In this document: piece after piece, positions 11,263-23,684 of the stretch
Layout of the letters: every line of letters starts with the position of its first letter
Position numbering within the stretch: position 1 is the stretch's first letter
Assembly (NCBI GenBank): GCA_963930655.1
Contig: OZ005620.1
Location: 15,629,001 to 15,693,000 of the forward strand
Length of the DNA: 64,000 nt
Reading direction: 5' to 3'
Origin: Myrica gale
Lineage: Eukaryota; Streptophyta; Magnoliopsida; Fagales; Myricaceae
Notes under the pieces: model-generated
Databases searched by the model: none
What the model was told of the DNA's origin: nothing
The model's input: only the letters and a program-made list of their open reading frames with translations
Program-made: the position numbers and the translations under genes

Positions 11263-11812
11263 CTGTCCTGATTATTCCTTCCCATGCATTGTCCTTTTTT
11301 TTTTTTTCCTCTTCTTTTGGGTCTACGCTGTATATTTCAACTTACTTGGTCTACCTTACTATTCTCATGATTTGTTCTTCTCAAAGAGTATCTACTCACG
11401 GGTGAGAAGCTGATTCTATATTTCAACCTCAATAATGTGTAGTAGTTATAATTCTAAGTGGCCAGCTTACATTAATTTGTTTGATTCTCCAGTACCGCGT
11501 GTTCATGACCCGAACGAGGGAAATTTAAAAATCAGATAAAAAGATAAGAAATTATCGTAGAATACTAGCTACTCATCGTTTTACTTTGGCCGTCCAGAAC
11601 AGATTTCTATATTAAGTAACCTAATTAGTACTGTTTAAACTTCATTTTCGGTCTACTCCACGAGATCATTAATTACCAAGTACCCCTATCTCATGCGCGC
11701 GTGCCTGGACCTGCCAATTACTATACATGCATATTGAAACTACAGCCGGCCGGCTTAAAGATACCAACTTGTCTGATTTACCACGACATATATATATATA
11801 TATATATATATA
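11263..11812. other. CYP88 upstream region ending in a TA microsatellite
   Basis: No ORF of interest is seen. It contains a T-run near 11292-11306 and a (TA)n tract at about 11788-11812 that directly abuts the MULE-like terminal inverted repeat. Regulatory elements cannot be assigned from sequence alone. Confidence 0.55.
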
Positions 11813-13534
11813 GGGGTAAACTCATAGTTAGCCTCATATCTTTGGGGCAAAATAATGTTACAATTTTTATTTTCCAAACCAACAAATTGAGACTCTTGTT
11901 TTAAAACCAACAATTGGAGACCCCTATGTTTCAAAATCACTCAATCATCGCCCTCCCGTTTAAATTACCGTCAAATGAAATGGTTTTTGTAAAATGACAA
12001 GAATACCCTTGATAATTGTACACACAATGCATGGTCAACTTGTTCAGCACAAAACGTGTTTTTTTACTTCTTTCCTATTTCAACTCTTGGACATGTATAC
12101 AAAGACCCAGTCCTTTGACCCCCGGCCGAGCACCTCAGTCTGAATGTGAACCCTCTTTCAAACCGACCGCACTATGGCTTGCGTCTCCTTGGGGCCCCTT
12201 TTCTTGCACACTTCTGTGTCTCCGTTTTGAGATTCGACCCAAAACACGAACTACATTCTTTGTAGCAGAAATCCGACTGTCCGTAGAAGACTCTTGCCTC
12301 CCTTGACTTTGTCAACTAGTGTCTTCCTAGCGGTGTCGGCGCCACCGTGGTTATTGAAGTTTCTTTAGATACATCGTCTTCTCCCATTACCTTGAGTCCC
12401 CTTGATTTACCTCTTTTAATTTGTCATTTTCTTTACATTTCTCTTCTGTAAATATTTATTTATTTATTTTTAACATATACAACAGTGTAAGAATCAGCAG
12501 AAACCAGCTGAGCTCAAATTTCTACCTACACACCAAAAGCTACAAGTTGGGTCCCCACTAAAAACCTCCCACTTAAGAATACATTTTGAACAAAGAAACA
12601 AAAAATAAAGATCGAAAAGCGGCTGTCGTTATAATTAGATGAGGAGATTCGGGGGACGTATCTGTAGGCATCCCTCTGGTAAAATCTCCCTTATTTACAA
12701 AAACGATAGGAGATGATCATCCCCCGACGTGAGTCTACTAGAAACAGCAGTCTGAAGTACTCAAATTAGGCTTGCTTCTCTAGATCCTTTGAATTTATGA
12801 ACGTTCCATGGAAGCCGTATGGAACTCGAGACGGAAGCAGTTCATTCCTCTTCTTGCAGCTCATGGTTCTTGTATATTTCCAGGAAGGTGAGAACAGAAG
12901 CATCTAAATCCACGACTCTCTCTGCTACCTACTGCTTTGTTTATTTATCAACTTCAATGAGCATATAGCTCTCTGTTTATTCAATGAGCATATAGCTCTC
13001 TGTTTATTTGTTATGCTTATGTATGTAGTCCACTGAACTTTCTGCCTGTTTTGTGAATGTAGTGCTGGAAACATTGGCACTGTCGTAAATGGCACATCAC
13101 TGGCTCCATCTTCAAATTCTACTGGCTCCGGGCGTATGCGAAGGGTGTGGGGACGTGAGGTTTTTGCCCTGTTTTCAGTGCAATGGGAGCTGTAAGATGG
13201 TGATGTTGGCAAAGGAAGAAATGGATCAAAGACAAGGGAGGACGGTGGTGGTGAGTTGCCCTGATTGCAATGAGAATCATCTCTCATGAGAATGGCTTGA
13301 TGCGGTCCCGGTCTGTTTTCGGTGCAATGGAAGGGCGGACTGGTCATCCACCAATCACTTATCAAGGGCATTCTAGTTATTTCAAGAAAAACCGTCTCAT
13401 TTGACTGTAAATTTAAACGGGGGGTGAGGATCGAGTGATTTTGAAACATAGGGGTATCAAATTATTGGTTTGGAAAATAAGGGTCGTAACTTGATTTTGC
13501 CCCAAAGATATGAGGCTAACTATCAGTTTACCCC
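11813..13534. mobile_element. Non-autonomous MULE-like element carrying gene fragments (Pack-MULE)
   Basis: Long terminal inverted repeats of roughly 190 bp face each other. The left end is GGGGTAAACTCATAGTTAGC at 11813. The reverse complement of the right end, from 13534, is GGGGTAAACTGATAGTTAGC, and similarity continues through CTCATATCTTTGGGGC, TATTTTCCAAACCAA, TATGTTTCAAAATCACTC and to about 12010/13340. Flanking 9-mers ATATATATA and ATAAATATA match at 8 of 9 positions, which suits a MULE target duplication but lies in low-complexity DNA. No transposase is encoded. The interior contains a glutaredoxin-family fragment, which is Pack-MULE behaviour. Confidence 0.78.
13122..13289 (+). pseudogene. 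Captured C-terminal fragment of a plant glutaredoxin-domain protein
   Basis: The frame reads GVCEGCGDVRFLPCFQCNGS, then CK and after a variable stretch GRTVVVSCPDCNEN, ending in a TGA at 13287-13289. The CxxC...CxxC...C arrangement is the cysteine-rich tail found after the glutaredoxin fold in plant class IV glutaredoxin-like proteins. The glutaredoxin fold itself is absent, and the final CPxC of the family is lost. It lies inside the MULE-like element, so it is best read as a transduplicated fragment rather than a working gene. Confidence 0.75.
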
Positions 13535-13661
13535 ATAAATATATATATCTCCCGCTGGGTTTTAGCAAGGAATTAATTAAGATGAACCATGAGTTTGTAC
13601 ACAATATTTATAGTTGCTAGTTTAAAAGATTAATGGTGCTTAATTCTCATTTATTCATATT
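13535..13661. other. Short AT-rich spacer between MULE and LTR element
   Basis: Apart from a short AT microsatellite next to the MULE end, nothing is recognised here. Confidence 0.5.
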
Positions 13662-14180
13662 TGATGGGCAATAACATTATTGGCCCAGCCTATAAAAAAG
13701 ATACGAGCACATCTGCAGTCTCATCCAAGGCCACAAGCACATTCTAGGTCATTAACCTACAAAAGTGTAAGTTAATTTCTCCAGGACTCTAGAAAAGATA
13801 AGGACTCAAAAGGCTACAGGACTCTAGGTAAGACAATGAGTCCTGAAGCTCATACCATTGGGCTTCCTTTATAACTCTAGGATCCCACTCTTATAACGAT
13901 AAGGACTCCAGATAAGATAAGGATCCAAGAGGCTTCAAGACTCTAGGTAAGATAAGGAGCCTTGAAGCCTACACCATTAAATCCTTTTGAGACTCTATCA
14001 GCCCCTATATAAATAGTCAGGTACTCCCCTTCATATTTTCTCAAGCTTAAGTACTTCACTAATATTAAACTCTCTCCTTAAGATTTAACTTAGGCATCAG
14101 AGTCTCCGGATCCAACAACGCCTTTCTTCTTATTCCCATTCAGGTCTGATCGGCTCCGACTATTGGTATTTTTGGCATCA
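13662..14180 (+). repeat. 5' LTR of the Gypsy-type element
   Basis: 519 bp, sharing with 17002-17511 such blocks as GTCTCATCCAAGGCCACA, TATATAAATAGTCAGGTACT and TTTAACTTAGGCATCAGAGT. The TATATAAATAG near 14010 is the likely TATA box. Confidence 0.88.
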
Positions 14181-14209
14181 TTAGTTGGTGCCGCCTACGA
14201 GAATTTCTC

Positions 14210-14860
14210 GAAAAAAACCACTTTCAAACACTTTTAAGCTCATCACAACAGTTTTCAATGACCCCATTTTGATCCTTCCTTCATCGTAATGACTTCTCCA
14301 CTGAAATACCGAACGATGACCAGCCTACCATAAGCAGATGGTCGGGTTGGCAGAACAGATCGAGCTCCTCTAATAGAAATTTAACAAGGTGTAGAACCCT
14401 AAGACCAACGATTCCACCATTCTAGCAAAAGTTGGCAGCTCCTCGTTTACAACAAAAGTGCTTGCGTGCCCGTTGCTCCCGCACTTCCGATCACCCTAGA
14501 TTGACCTACTCGATGGTTCCGGAAACCCTTGCGACCACTTGGAGATTTTCCTCCTACACATGCACATCCAATCATATGCAGATCTCATCCTCTGTTGTGT
14601 ATTCTCATTAAACCTCAAAGGATCATCGCAACAATAGTTTTCTGGTCTACCGTCTGAAATCATCGATGACTTTGACACTCTCAACACACTGTTCCTAAGA
14701 AAATTCATATCCAATCAACGGATCAAACGTCTGACTTTCTAACTGTTCAATGTCAAGAAAAACCCTAAGGAAAGCTCTGACCAATTTTATAGATGCTAAG
14801 ACAAAAGCACAGAAATACATGGAGTTCGAGGATATGTTTGTTACATGTATTTATACAACA
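14210..14860 (+). pseudogene. Decayed Gypsy gag
   Basis: In frame pieces near 14640-14810 read GLPSEIIDDFDTLNTLFLRK, then LFNVKKNPKESSDQFY, which resembles the Retrotrans_gag pattern (LP..I..F..L...F; LFNV.Q.P.ESL..F). Stops occur within and around it. The rest of the interior up to 15480 gives only short reading frames. Confidence 0.6.
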
Positions 14861-15527
14861 CCTCGCAACTAGCAGAGGGATAAAAGCGACGACGACAATT
14901 CTCACTACAAAAATCAGCGATGACAAATCGGCGAAGACCGCTCACCAGAACTAGTGCGGTGTGACCAAGTACCTTTGGAGTGATGCCTTCTCACTACTTT
15001 CATGGCTCTTGACACTACCCCTAGGGAGATCTTGATGCAGATAAGGAAAGACTCAAGTGTCCATTGGCCTCTAAAGCTAAAAATGCCACCAGAGAGACAA
15101 GACCAGAACAAATAGTGTGATTTTCATGAAGACCACGAGCATGACACAAACGACTATTATGAGCTTAAGCAAAAAATCGAGTACTTACTCCAACAAGAAA
15201 AGTTACGGCATTTCATACTCGAACACGGCGCCCCTTGACGAGACCACCCTTACAATAGGGAACTAAGAAAGTCCTGCACGAGTTAAATTTATCCTATTGA
15301 TAATATCTCTGTACCTACACTAATAATTTCATTGTATCTTATCTAACACGATGAGCTTTTAGCTTTATCTTATTTGATAATTTAGACGCTTGATCGTTCT
15401 CTGCAAAGCACTACGAGCACCCATAATGAGTACCTCCGTTACGGAACACACCGGGCGATTGGTCTAACTCATCTGTGCCACAGGTAGCCCTACACCAACA
15501 AAAGTGGTCTCAACCACCCGTGCAAAG

Positions 15528-16345
15528 AGTAACCTTAATGTAACAGTGCCAAGAGCACTCCTAAGGTTACAGTACAAAGAGCACCCCCGATGTTACAGTG
15601 ACAAAAGTACCCATGATGTTACAGTGCCGAGAGCACCCTTATGTTACAGTGTCGAGAGCACCCTTATGTTACAGTGCCGAGAACACCTTTGATGTTACAG
15701 TCCCCAGAGCACCCCTAATGTTACAGTGCCCAGAGCTTCGTGAAGTTACAGATCCAATAGCACCTTCAATGTTACAGTGCCAAGCGCACCCCTGATGTTA
15801 CGGTGCCATGAGCACCCCTGATGTTATAGTGCTGAGAGCACCCTTCATATTATAGAGCTGAGAGCACCCTTGATGTTACAGTCCCGAGAGCACCCCTAAT
15901 GTTACAGTTGCAAGAGAACCCTCAATGCTACAGTTCCAAGAGCACTTTGAAGTAACACTTGGTCTCAAGGACCCTAGTGAGCCCCCCGTGACGGGAGCGC
16001 TCCATATGACTAGTCTACCTCACGCACCATGAAGTAACAGTGCCACAAGCACCCTTAATATTACAGTGCCAAGAGCACCATGAAGTTACAGTGCCAACAA
16101 CACCCGTGTTGCTACAGAGCTAGAAGTACCCTTGATATTACAGCGCCGAGAGCACCCATAATGTTACAGTGCCAAGAGCACCTCTTGATGTTACAGTGCC
16201 GAGAGCATTCCTAATGTTATAGTGCCAAGGGCACCCTCAATGTTACAATGCCAAGAGCACCATGAAATTACAATACAAAGAGCACCCTTAATGTTACAGT
16301 GCTAAGAACACCCTTAATGATATAGTGCCACAGGCACCCTTTGGT
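15528..16345 (+). repeat. Minisatellite, 25-26-bp unit, about 30 copies
   Basis: The unit is close to ATGTTACAGTGCCGAGAGCACCC, with variable one to three base spacers. Copies are imperfect. The array is interrupted at about 15957-16030 by a segment beginning TTGGTCTCAAGGACC. A second, looser set of repeats (GGTCTCA.., CCAAGGGCACCT..) continues to about 16720. It lies between gag remains and the 3' LTR, where some plant Gypsy elements are known to carry tandem repeats. Confidence 0.85.
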
Positions 16346-17001
16346 CTCATGGACCTCTACATCATCAAATTGGCCCTAGTGGACTTGACACGGGCACCCC
16401 TACACCAACAACTTGACCTCGGAGACCTGTGCAAGCGCTAACAAATTGGTCTCAACAACCTATGCCCCTACGCTAGCAAATTATTGGTCTCACAGGGCTA
16501 AGAATATCACTACACCAGAGAATAGTTATAACTCTATAACACCAAGGACACCTCCACACTAGAGGACTGGACTAATTCCACAATACGAAGGGCACCTACA
16601 CACCAGAGAACTTGTCTAACTTCACAATGCCAAGGGCACCTCCATACCAGAAGACTGGTTTAACTCCACATCCGTACACCTGAGGATTGGTCTTACTCGA
16701 TAGTCCCTATGAACAACAAATGAAGACTAGACTAACCCCCGCTTGAGGTGATGTGGTTTCACTTGGCTCAATGAAAATAATACAACACCCAGCACAACGA
16801 GGGCGCCCGTGAACAAAGCACATCTAGATACCTACAGCAGTCCGTGAGCTCCCATAAACCCTCAAACCCCAGGAACACCAACAGAGCCAGACGGGATCCA
16901 CACCCCATATTTGGGCCGCTGCTGCTGAGACTTAGGGCAGTCAAACAACAATTGGTCCAAAAAAATCGAGTTGATCCAATCTGGTTTAAAAGGGGAACTA
17001 T

Positions 17002-17511
17002 TGATGGGCCATAACATGACTGGCCCAGCCCATCAGAGCCCATTTACTGTCTCATCCAAGGCCACAGCCACATTCTAGGCCCTCAACTCACATAAGTGTA
17101 AGTTAATCTCCCAAAGACTCCAAGAAAGATAAGGATTAAAAAGGCTACAATACTTTAGGTAAGACAAGGAGTCCTGAAGCTCATACTGCGGGACTCCCTT
17201 TAGAACTCTAGCATCCCCCTCTTATAATGATAAGGATTCCAGGTAAGACAAGTGTCAAATAGGCTTCAAGACTTCATCTAAGATAAGGAGTCCTGAAGCC
17301 CATACCATTAAATTCCCTCTAGGACTCTATCACCCCCATATAAATAGTCAGGTACTCTCCTTCACATTTTATCAAGCTTAATTAATTCTCTAATACTAAA
17401 CTCTCTCGTTGAGATTTAACTTAGGCATCAGAGTCTCCACGTCTGACGCTCCCCTCTCTTTGTTCCCTGTCAGGTCTGATCGTCTTCGACTCTTGGTGAT
17501 TTTTGGCATCA
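17002..17511 (+). repeat. 3' LTR of the Gypsy-type element
   Basis: 510 bp, TGATGGGCC...GGCATCA, preceded by the polypurine tract at about 16987-17000. Confidence 0.88.
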
Positions 17512-18370
17512 TCAATATATATGGATGTAGATACTAGCCCATGGTGGCTTCTTAAAAAATATTAAAGATGAGATACAATAGTATTATATATATACACACA
17601 CCACAAAAAACGAATATATTGAAATATATATAGAAGTAATTTACAACTTCGTTAGGGATAACATGTTCCACCAGTACATTAGTTCAAGTTACATGATAAT
17701 TTTTCATAGCATGGAAGGTTCCTCATTGCTTAATAGTTAATACAAATAGTATTAAACATTATAAGTGAGCCTGGTGAATTTATTTTTCTACTTAGGTAGA
17801 AAACTTGACTCACTCTAAAATGAGTAGCACAAAAGCTATCTCAAGTATAGGAGTTCTGTCGTGTAATAATTAGCCCAAAAGGTCATATCGTCTCCTTAGG
17901 AAAAAAAGATTAATTAGACACTAGCATATAAAAATAAGTTGAATATAAAAGCGTTTACTGAACACACTTCAAATTCATATTTTTGGATTTTGGAGAGTTT
18001 AAAATGAAATTAAAATAACACAAAACATAAACTAAGAATATAACATGTATTAAAGTAACTGACGGAAAGTAAATAACGAAAATTAAAGGACAAAGAATAA
18101 ATAACAATAAGTAAATTACATAAATTAAATGACAATAAGTAAATTACATAAATTAAATGACTAAATAAATGAAAAGCAATAAGAAAAAATAGTACAAGAT
18201 TCTTGGATTAAATAATATCGTCTTATTATAACCCAAGATTCAAGTTAAAAAAAAAGAACATAGTCCGAAATTGAAATAGAAATTTCAGAAAATTTAGAGC
18301 AAGAAACTTAAATCTAAATTTTATGAATTGAAATTCAACACATAGAAATAATAAAGCATAAAAGAAACTA
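17512..18370. other. AT-rich intergenic sequence with a dispersed-repeat copy
   Basis: No gene is seen. A roughly 85-bp segment at about 17725-17812 (AATACAAATAGTATTAAACA ... GAATTTATTTTTCTACTTAG) recurs in diverged form at 19490-19740. Confidence 0.55.
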
Positions 18371-18394
18371 ATATATAAAATGAAAATAATGAAA

Positions 18395-19020
18395 AGAGAG
18401 AGTAGAGATATGGTCAAAGAGAAAAAAAAGAGGTGAGAGTAAAAAAGGAGAGAGAAAATTGAGGGACATGAGAGAGAAGGAAAAATAAAAGGTGAGAAGT
18501 GGAGAGAGAGAGAAGAGAGTAACACATAAAAAATAGAGGAGAGGAAGTAGGGTTTTGGAAAAATGAAATTTGCGGAGGAATGAGAAGAGAGAGAGGTGCG
18601 ACTGAAAAATAAATAGAGAATGAGAGAAACTAGGGTTTGTTTGGCTAAGTGGGGAGAGAAAAAAATGAGATGAGAGAGAGAATAATGAGATGCGGCTAGC
18701 TTTAAACATAGGAGAGAAAAGAGAGAAAAAAGAGGGAGAGAAAAGGTGGTGAGCTACAAAGAGGTGAGAGAAAAAATAAAAGAGACGAGAGAGAAAAAGT
18801 GCAGCTGAAAAAATAAAATAGAGAGATAGAAAGAGTGATTTGGCTAAAAGGAAAAAAGAGAAAAAAAAAATAGGGGGAAGAGTCACCAAAGAGAAGAAAA
18901 AGGAAGAGAGAAAAAATAGGGAAGATGAGGTCATGTTATAAAAAGTAGGAGCAGAAGAATAAAATGTAAGGTTTGCAAGGTTAAATAGAAAACGAGAGTG
19001 AAAAGAGAGAGTGAGGGCTA
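18395..19020. repeat. Purine-rich low-complexity tract (GA/GAGA)
   Basis: Long runs of GAGAGA and AAAAGAG dominate the plus strand. The complementary strand is open for up to 188 codons only because pyrimidine runs contain no stops. Composition (F, S, L) shows no protein-like pattern. Confidence 0.8.
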
Positions 19021-19489
19021 AGATTTAAGTTTCTCTCATTTCTTCATTGAATTACAACATGGTCATTAATGAATCCCTCTTGTTCTGCCATGTGTCTCAG
19101 TAGACTACTCTTGTTGTCTGTTAGTCAAGAAAGCAATTAATTTTATCACCTTACAAAAAAATACTTAATTAGTTCATGACATAATTAAATTCATAAAATA
19201 ATTAGAATGCCAAAAATATAGTGCAAATGATAATAAAAAAATAATGATTCTTAGAATTTATTTGGACATGGTATGACTTACGTACAGACAAGATAAAGAT
19301 GAGAAAAATTACATGTGCAATAAAAGAAATATAAAGTCATATAAATTCAAAAATGAAATGCACAACTTAGATTTATGCCTCTTAACCTTATTTCATTCTA
19401 AAACGAATATTTAAAAAATTAATATTATATTAATATTAAATGTACTAAACATGCAATAGTCTAGCTCAATCATCAACAAACTACATTTA

Positions 19490-19740
19490 ATGTTTTAGGG
19501 ACATTAAATATTATAGAGTGAGCTTGTTGAATTTATTTTTCTACTTAGGTAAGACACAAACTATACATTTAATGTTGTAGAGTTATTAAATATTATAGAG
19601 TGAGCTATTGATTTTACTTTTCTACTCAGGTAGGACACAATTACATTTAATGTTATAGGGTACTTGTTGCTCGATAATTAATATAAATAGTATTATATGT
19701 TATAGAGCAAGCCTATTGAATTTATTTTTTTACTAATTAT
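19490..19740. repeat. Three diverged copies of a ~75-bp AT-rich unit
   Basis: Copies near 19496, 19560 and 19660 share ATTATAGAGTGAGC..TTGAATTTATTTTTCTACT and the ACATTTAATGTT... lead-in. A fourth relative is at 17725-17812. Confidence 0.6.
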
Positions 19741-21643
19741 AATAAATTAGTGAAATTGTTTTTAAAATCATTAAAAAAGTAACAGTTAATTGTATGTAGT
19801 CTCGGATAATAATGAAGTCCTTTGATCTTTTCAGGTGAACCTAGGATTTAAAGGACGATTTGATCATAGGTACACTTCATTTTTTTTTTCTTCTTCTTAT
19901 ATTTCTTTTACAGTACTTACTGTACTTATAAATAAATCATAAGAGTCAAAAGTTAATATAACTGGTGCACGCTATGACAGAGGAATCCAATTGTTCGTCC
20001 TGTTTATAAGAACTAGCTAGGTTTGTGTACTCGCTGAGAGAGAGAGAGGAAAGAAACGTGAGGATCCCTAGTCTAATGATATTCATTTACGTGGAGTTAT
20101 GAATATTGGACGTGTAAGCCATTCATGATTTCGATCATTAGAGCAAGCAAATGACTTTTTCTTGTTCTAAAACTACACGTTAATTATATATAATTGATTG
20201 CAGACTTTGTCAAGCTAGCTTTTCTTTTTTCTCATATGTCGCGCGCAGCCTGCTTGTTTTCCATGTAAGTTGACAACAAAATAATTAAGACATGCTGTCG
20301 CTCGGAATTAGAATCTTGATATATTATTTTATGCTACCCAGTAATAGACAAACCATAAGTTTGAGCAAAAAATTTGTTTGAGAAGGATGTTGACTGATCA
20401 GCATGCACAGCTAGCTTACTTGGTCTTGAAAGATTGAGATCAGGTCATGACCTGCAAAATGGGGGAGAAAGACTAGCCTTGAATCATTTCATATTCGCAA
20501 GAGGAAGTTGGTGAAGAGATTACTTCGCTTAGTTGCCATTATATTTATTTGGAATCAGTCTGCTGGTTCCGTAGTAGTTGTCGTAATTGGTCGATATATA
20601 CAATATACTTTTTGTTTTGACTAAATTTTGCCGACTTGAGATCGTAGTATATATTCTGAAGTTAGGGAGAGAAGGTAGAATGATAATTTTAATCTTCTAT
20701 AATATTATATATATATATATATATATCTGTAAAGAGTTTTGTTTGAATAATAAATATATTTGTGCGACTCGTTATATAATATAAAAGAAAATAATTTACA
20801 TCGACTTACCTAATTTGATTACAAGACCTGCATTTCAGTCGCCAATCTGAAATATCACTTGTTAATTATTTTACTTTACATATTTGTACCATGCGTTGTA
20901 GATGTATGTGTGATACAACGTTGTCAGTTTCTCTTTTTAAAGAAAGATGTAGTAATCTAAATCTTTAGTCAGCCTTATTGAAGCTAATCGATCTTTCATA
21001 ATGCACATGTTCATTACAACTTTATGGGTTACGTACATTTTTGACAGTTGGGGTGCGAAGTCACTATACTTTACACTTAAAACTAGTAACTTTGAGATAT
21101 TTTAGTACTGTCGAACTATCGATTATTACATATACATTGCACCGTATATATATAATTTCTGTTGAATAATATGAATAATATGAGTTGCATTGATCTCCCT
21201 TTTTTAGACTAGAAAAATTATGAAATTAAACTAGTATATCTTATAAAAAGAGACAAAATGTGAGAAAAAGACCAAATCAAAAGATGAGAACAGAAAGAAA
21301 TACCAAACTTAAAAAAGAAAATGATAATTTAATCATTAATTCTAATCTAAACAAGGAAGATATATATATATATATACAACCCTAATGTTTAGAGCAGGGG
21401 TAAAAAATATATTTAACCCTAATGTTTTTCTATAATTGATACTCTATACTGTCTTTGGGTGTTAACAACTTATCAAAATGTACATGGAGCTGGTCTTGAA
21501 TAAAAAACCCCAGAGGCTCATAGAATCACCTCAGCTACCACACGTACATCAACAGAACGCATCATGAAGCTCCAACAATCACAGAGCGTACAGAAGAGGT
21601 AATTAAACATATTCCATCCAGCTACCGCATGAACCATGAACAC

Positions 21644-21688
<45 letters not shown>

Positions 21689-22182
21689 CATAAACGAATG
21701 ACCAGCTTCCTGGAAGGCAGACCATAGAGGCCATCAAATACCAGCAGGGACAATGTACGGAAACAGCATGCAGACTTTCGACACTAGTATAGCTAGCTAA
21801 TTAAATTAAACCACCAGACTTACGAAGTAATAATTAATTAATACATTAATAATCCCTTTGTTAGGTGACATGCATTTTATTTGGCATTATGATTACACAT
21901 GCGAGACATTAAAGAAATAAAGGAATGACCAAATATTTATCGTATACATCACGGTACATTAATTATATAAAGACGAAATTTAAGAATTAAGCCAATTAAC
22001 CGAAGGGGTGGGGGTACTTCTCAATTAATCGATATTATACCCAGAAGAGTTATAGGGGCTATAATATTAATAATGATCTATAAGTGCATGTAGTAGGTAG
22101 ACAATTGTTAATTAAAGTAGGTATGGCATTCCTGTCTCTATATATTTTATTCTATATTAATGTCTTTGACAATATATATATA
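19741..22182. other. AT-rich intergenic sequence with microsatellites
   Basis: I see no gene. (AT)n tracts occur near 20704-20726, 21359-21376 and 21645-21664, the last followed by (GA)n to about 21690. No transposon ends were recognised. Confidence 0.55.
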
Positions 22183-22617
22183 AGATTATCTTTATGACTC
22201 AGTCGTACGTACGTTAGCTGATTTCTCAACAGGCTTCATATCGAAGTAATATATATTGATAGGACCATTTGCGCTATAATCTCAACCCAATTGGGCAGTT
22301 CTGATGCCCATGTCATATATTCTTTTTTCTCCGCTTTTATATAATCCACTTGCTATTTCCTAAAACGATTAGCAAGAAGTCATGCACCCATATATATATA
22401 TATATATAAAAGATGGTCTTTATGACTCATTCGTACGTACCTTAGCTGATTTCTCCACAGGCTTCATATCGAAGTAATATATATTGATAGGATCATTTGC
22501 GCTAATCTCAACCCAATTGGGCAGTTCTGATGCCCATGTCATATATTATTTCTTCACCGCTTTTATATAATCCACTTGCTATTTCCTACAATGATTAGCA
22601 AGAAGTCATGCACCCAC
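22183..22617. repeat. Tandem duplication, 229-bp period, two copies
   Basis: 22183-22391 and 22411-22617 are near-identical. Both contain CTTTATGACTC, GGCTTCATATCGAAGTAATA, CCAATTGGGCAGTTCTGATG and AGCAAGAAGTCATGCACCCA. An (AT)n tract separates them. No coding frame is shared. Confidence 0.9.
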
Positions 22618-23684
22618 GTCGATTGCTACCAGCCAGGATTAATATATATTGCTGCTGCTAATTATTGGTGATTCGGAATAACTCTTATAGCTTTTAAAGA
22701 GTTTATTAAATAATTTATCCTTGGGACTCCTACTGAATGTGGAAGAGAGAGAATATGATATTTGATATCTGGGAGACACTACAAGAAATGAGCTTTTAGG
22801 TGACAAAAATCTGAGTGTCAAACACAATTTTGTCACCTAAAATAGTATTTTCTTGTCAAAATATCAATTTTGTCACCAAATATCATCCGGGAACCACAAT
22901 ACCGACCGGACCACTCAAAAACACTTTCGGACGTATTTCAGGGGTAACGACATACACCCGTCGCCAATGAGTGAGAGTAAAAATCGTCACAAAAAAATAC
23001 ATACCGTCCGGACTCTACAATACCACGTCTGGACTCTATGCTGAGTGACAAATTGCAAATTGTCTTAACTGAGTGACAATTAGAATCGTTACAATTTTTC
23101 CAACTACATCCGGACCACCCAAAAGGTCGTCCGGATGGTTAATTCAGATTATTTTTCGCAGACGCCCGGACCAATAACCAGTTCGGACGGGTAAAGTTCT
23201 AGATCCATTTCGAATCCATCGGCATATTTAATGTCGTTAAATTTGATTGGGCCACGTGTAAGAATAAAGCAGAAACACGTTCGAACTATTATAAATTACG
23301 TTCGGACGCGTGAAGATCACAAACTCTCTCTCCTCTGTTAATCTTTTCTCCCAAATAGTCTCTCGTCTCTCAAAGTTTTCTCCCAAAGATTTCACATTCA
23401 AGATCTCTCAAACATGTAGGTAAAAAAATTTCCATGAGTTTGCTTCTTAATTTCATATATTTTAATTCAATATCGTCCACTATTTAATTTGTTGGTTATT
23501 TTCGTTGATCAAATTAAGTTGCTTTGGTTCGGTTCGTTTGGACGGTGTTAAACTCATTCCAGACTGTTTTTCACAACGTCGGGACTGTTTTTATATGTTC
23601 GAACAATATACAATTTAAACGAAACAGTTTGATATTCGTTCGAACGTTTTTGATAAGGTCCGGACGGTTTTTTCTAGGTTGACA

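Larger units (their letters stand above)
13662..17511 (+). mobile_element. Gypsy-type LTR element with decayed gag and minisatellite, no pol
   Basis: Direct LTRs lie at 13662-14180 and 17002-17511. They begin TGATGGGC and end GGCATCA, so the ends are TGATG...CATCA. The sequence after the left LTR (TTGGTGCCGCCTACGAGAA) resembles a Gypsy-type primer-binding site. AAAAGGGGAACTA just before the right LTR is a polypurine tract, so orientation is plus. Inside there is a broken gag (near 14640-14850) and a long minisatellite, but no protease, reverse transcriptase or integrase. It is therefore non-autonomous. Flanks ATATT and TCAAT do not form a clean target duplication. Confidence 0.85.

Noticed and set aside
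12925-13449. 174-codon minus-strand ORF in the MULE-like element
   Set aside because: It runs through the right terminal inverted repeat and antisense to the glutaredoxin fragment; no recognisable domain.
15504-15795. Two overlapping ~60-codon ORFs
   Set aside because: They are translations of the minisatellite unit in two frames.
15504-16345. Possible CRISPR-like array
   Set aside because: Units of 25-26 bp are imperfect, directly adjoining and without distinct spacers, inside an LTR element of a plant genome. It is a minisatellite.
18368-18934. 188-codon open frame on the minus strand
   Set aside because: It is a by-product of a GA-rich tract; the translation is almost all F, S and L with no domain-like pattern.
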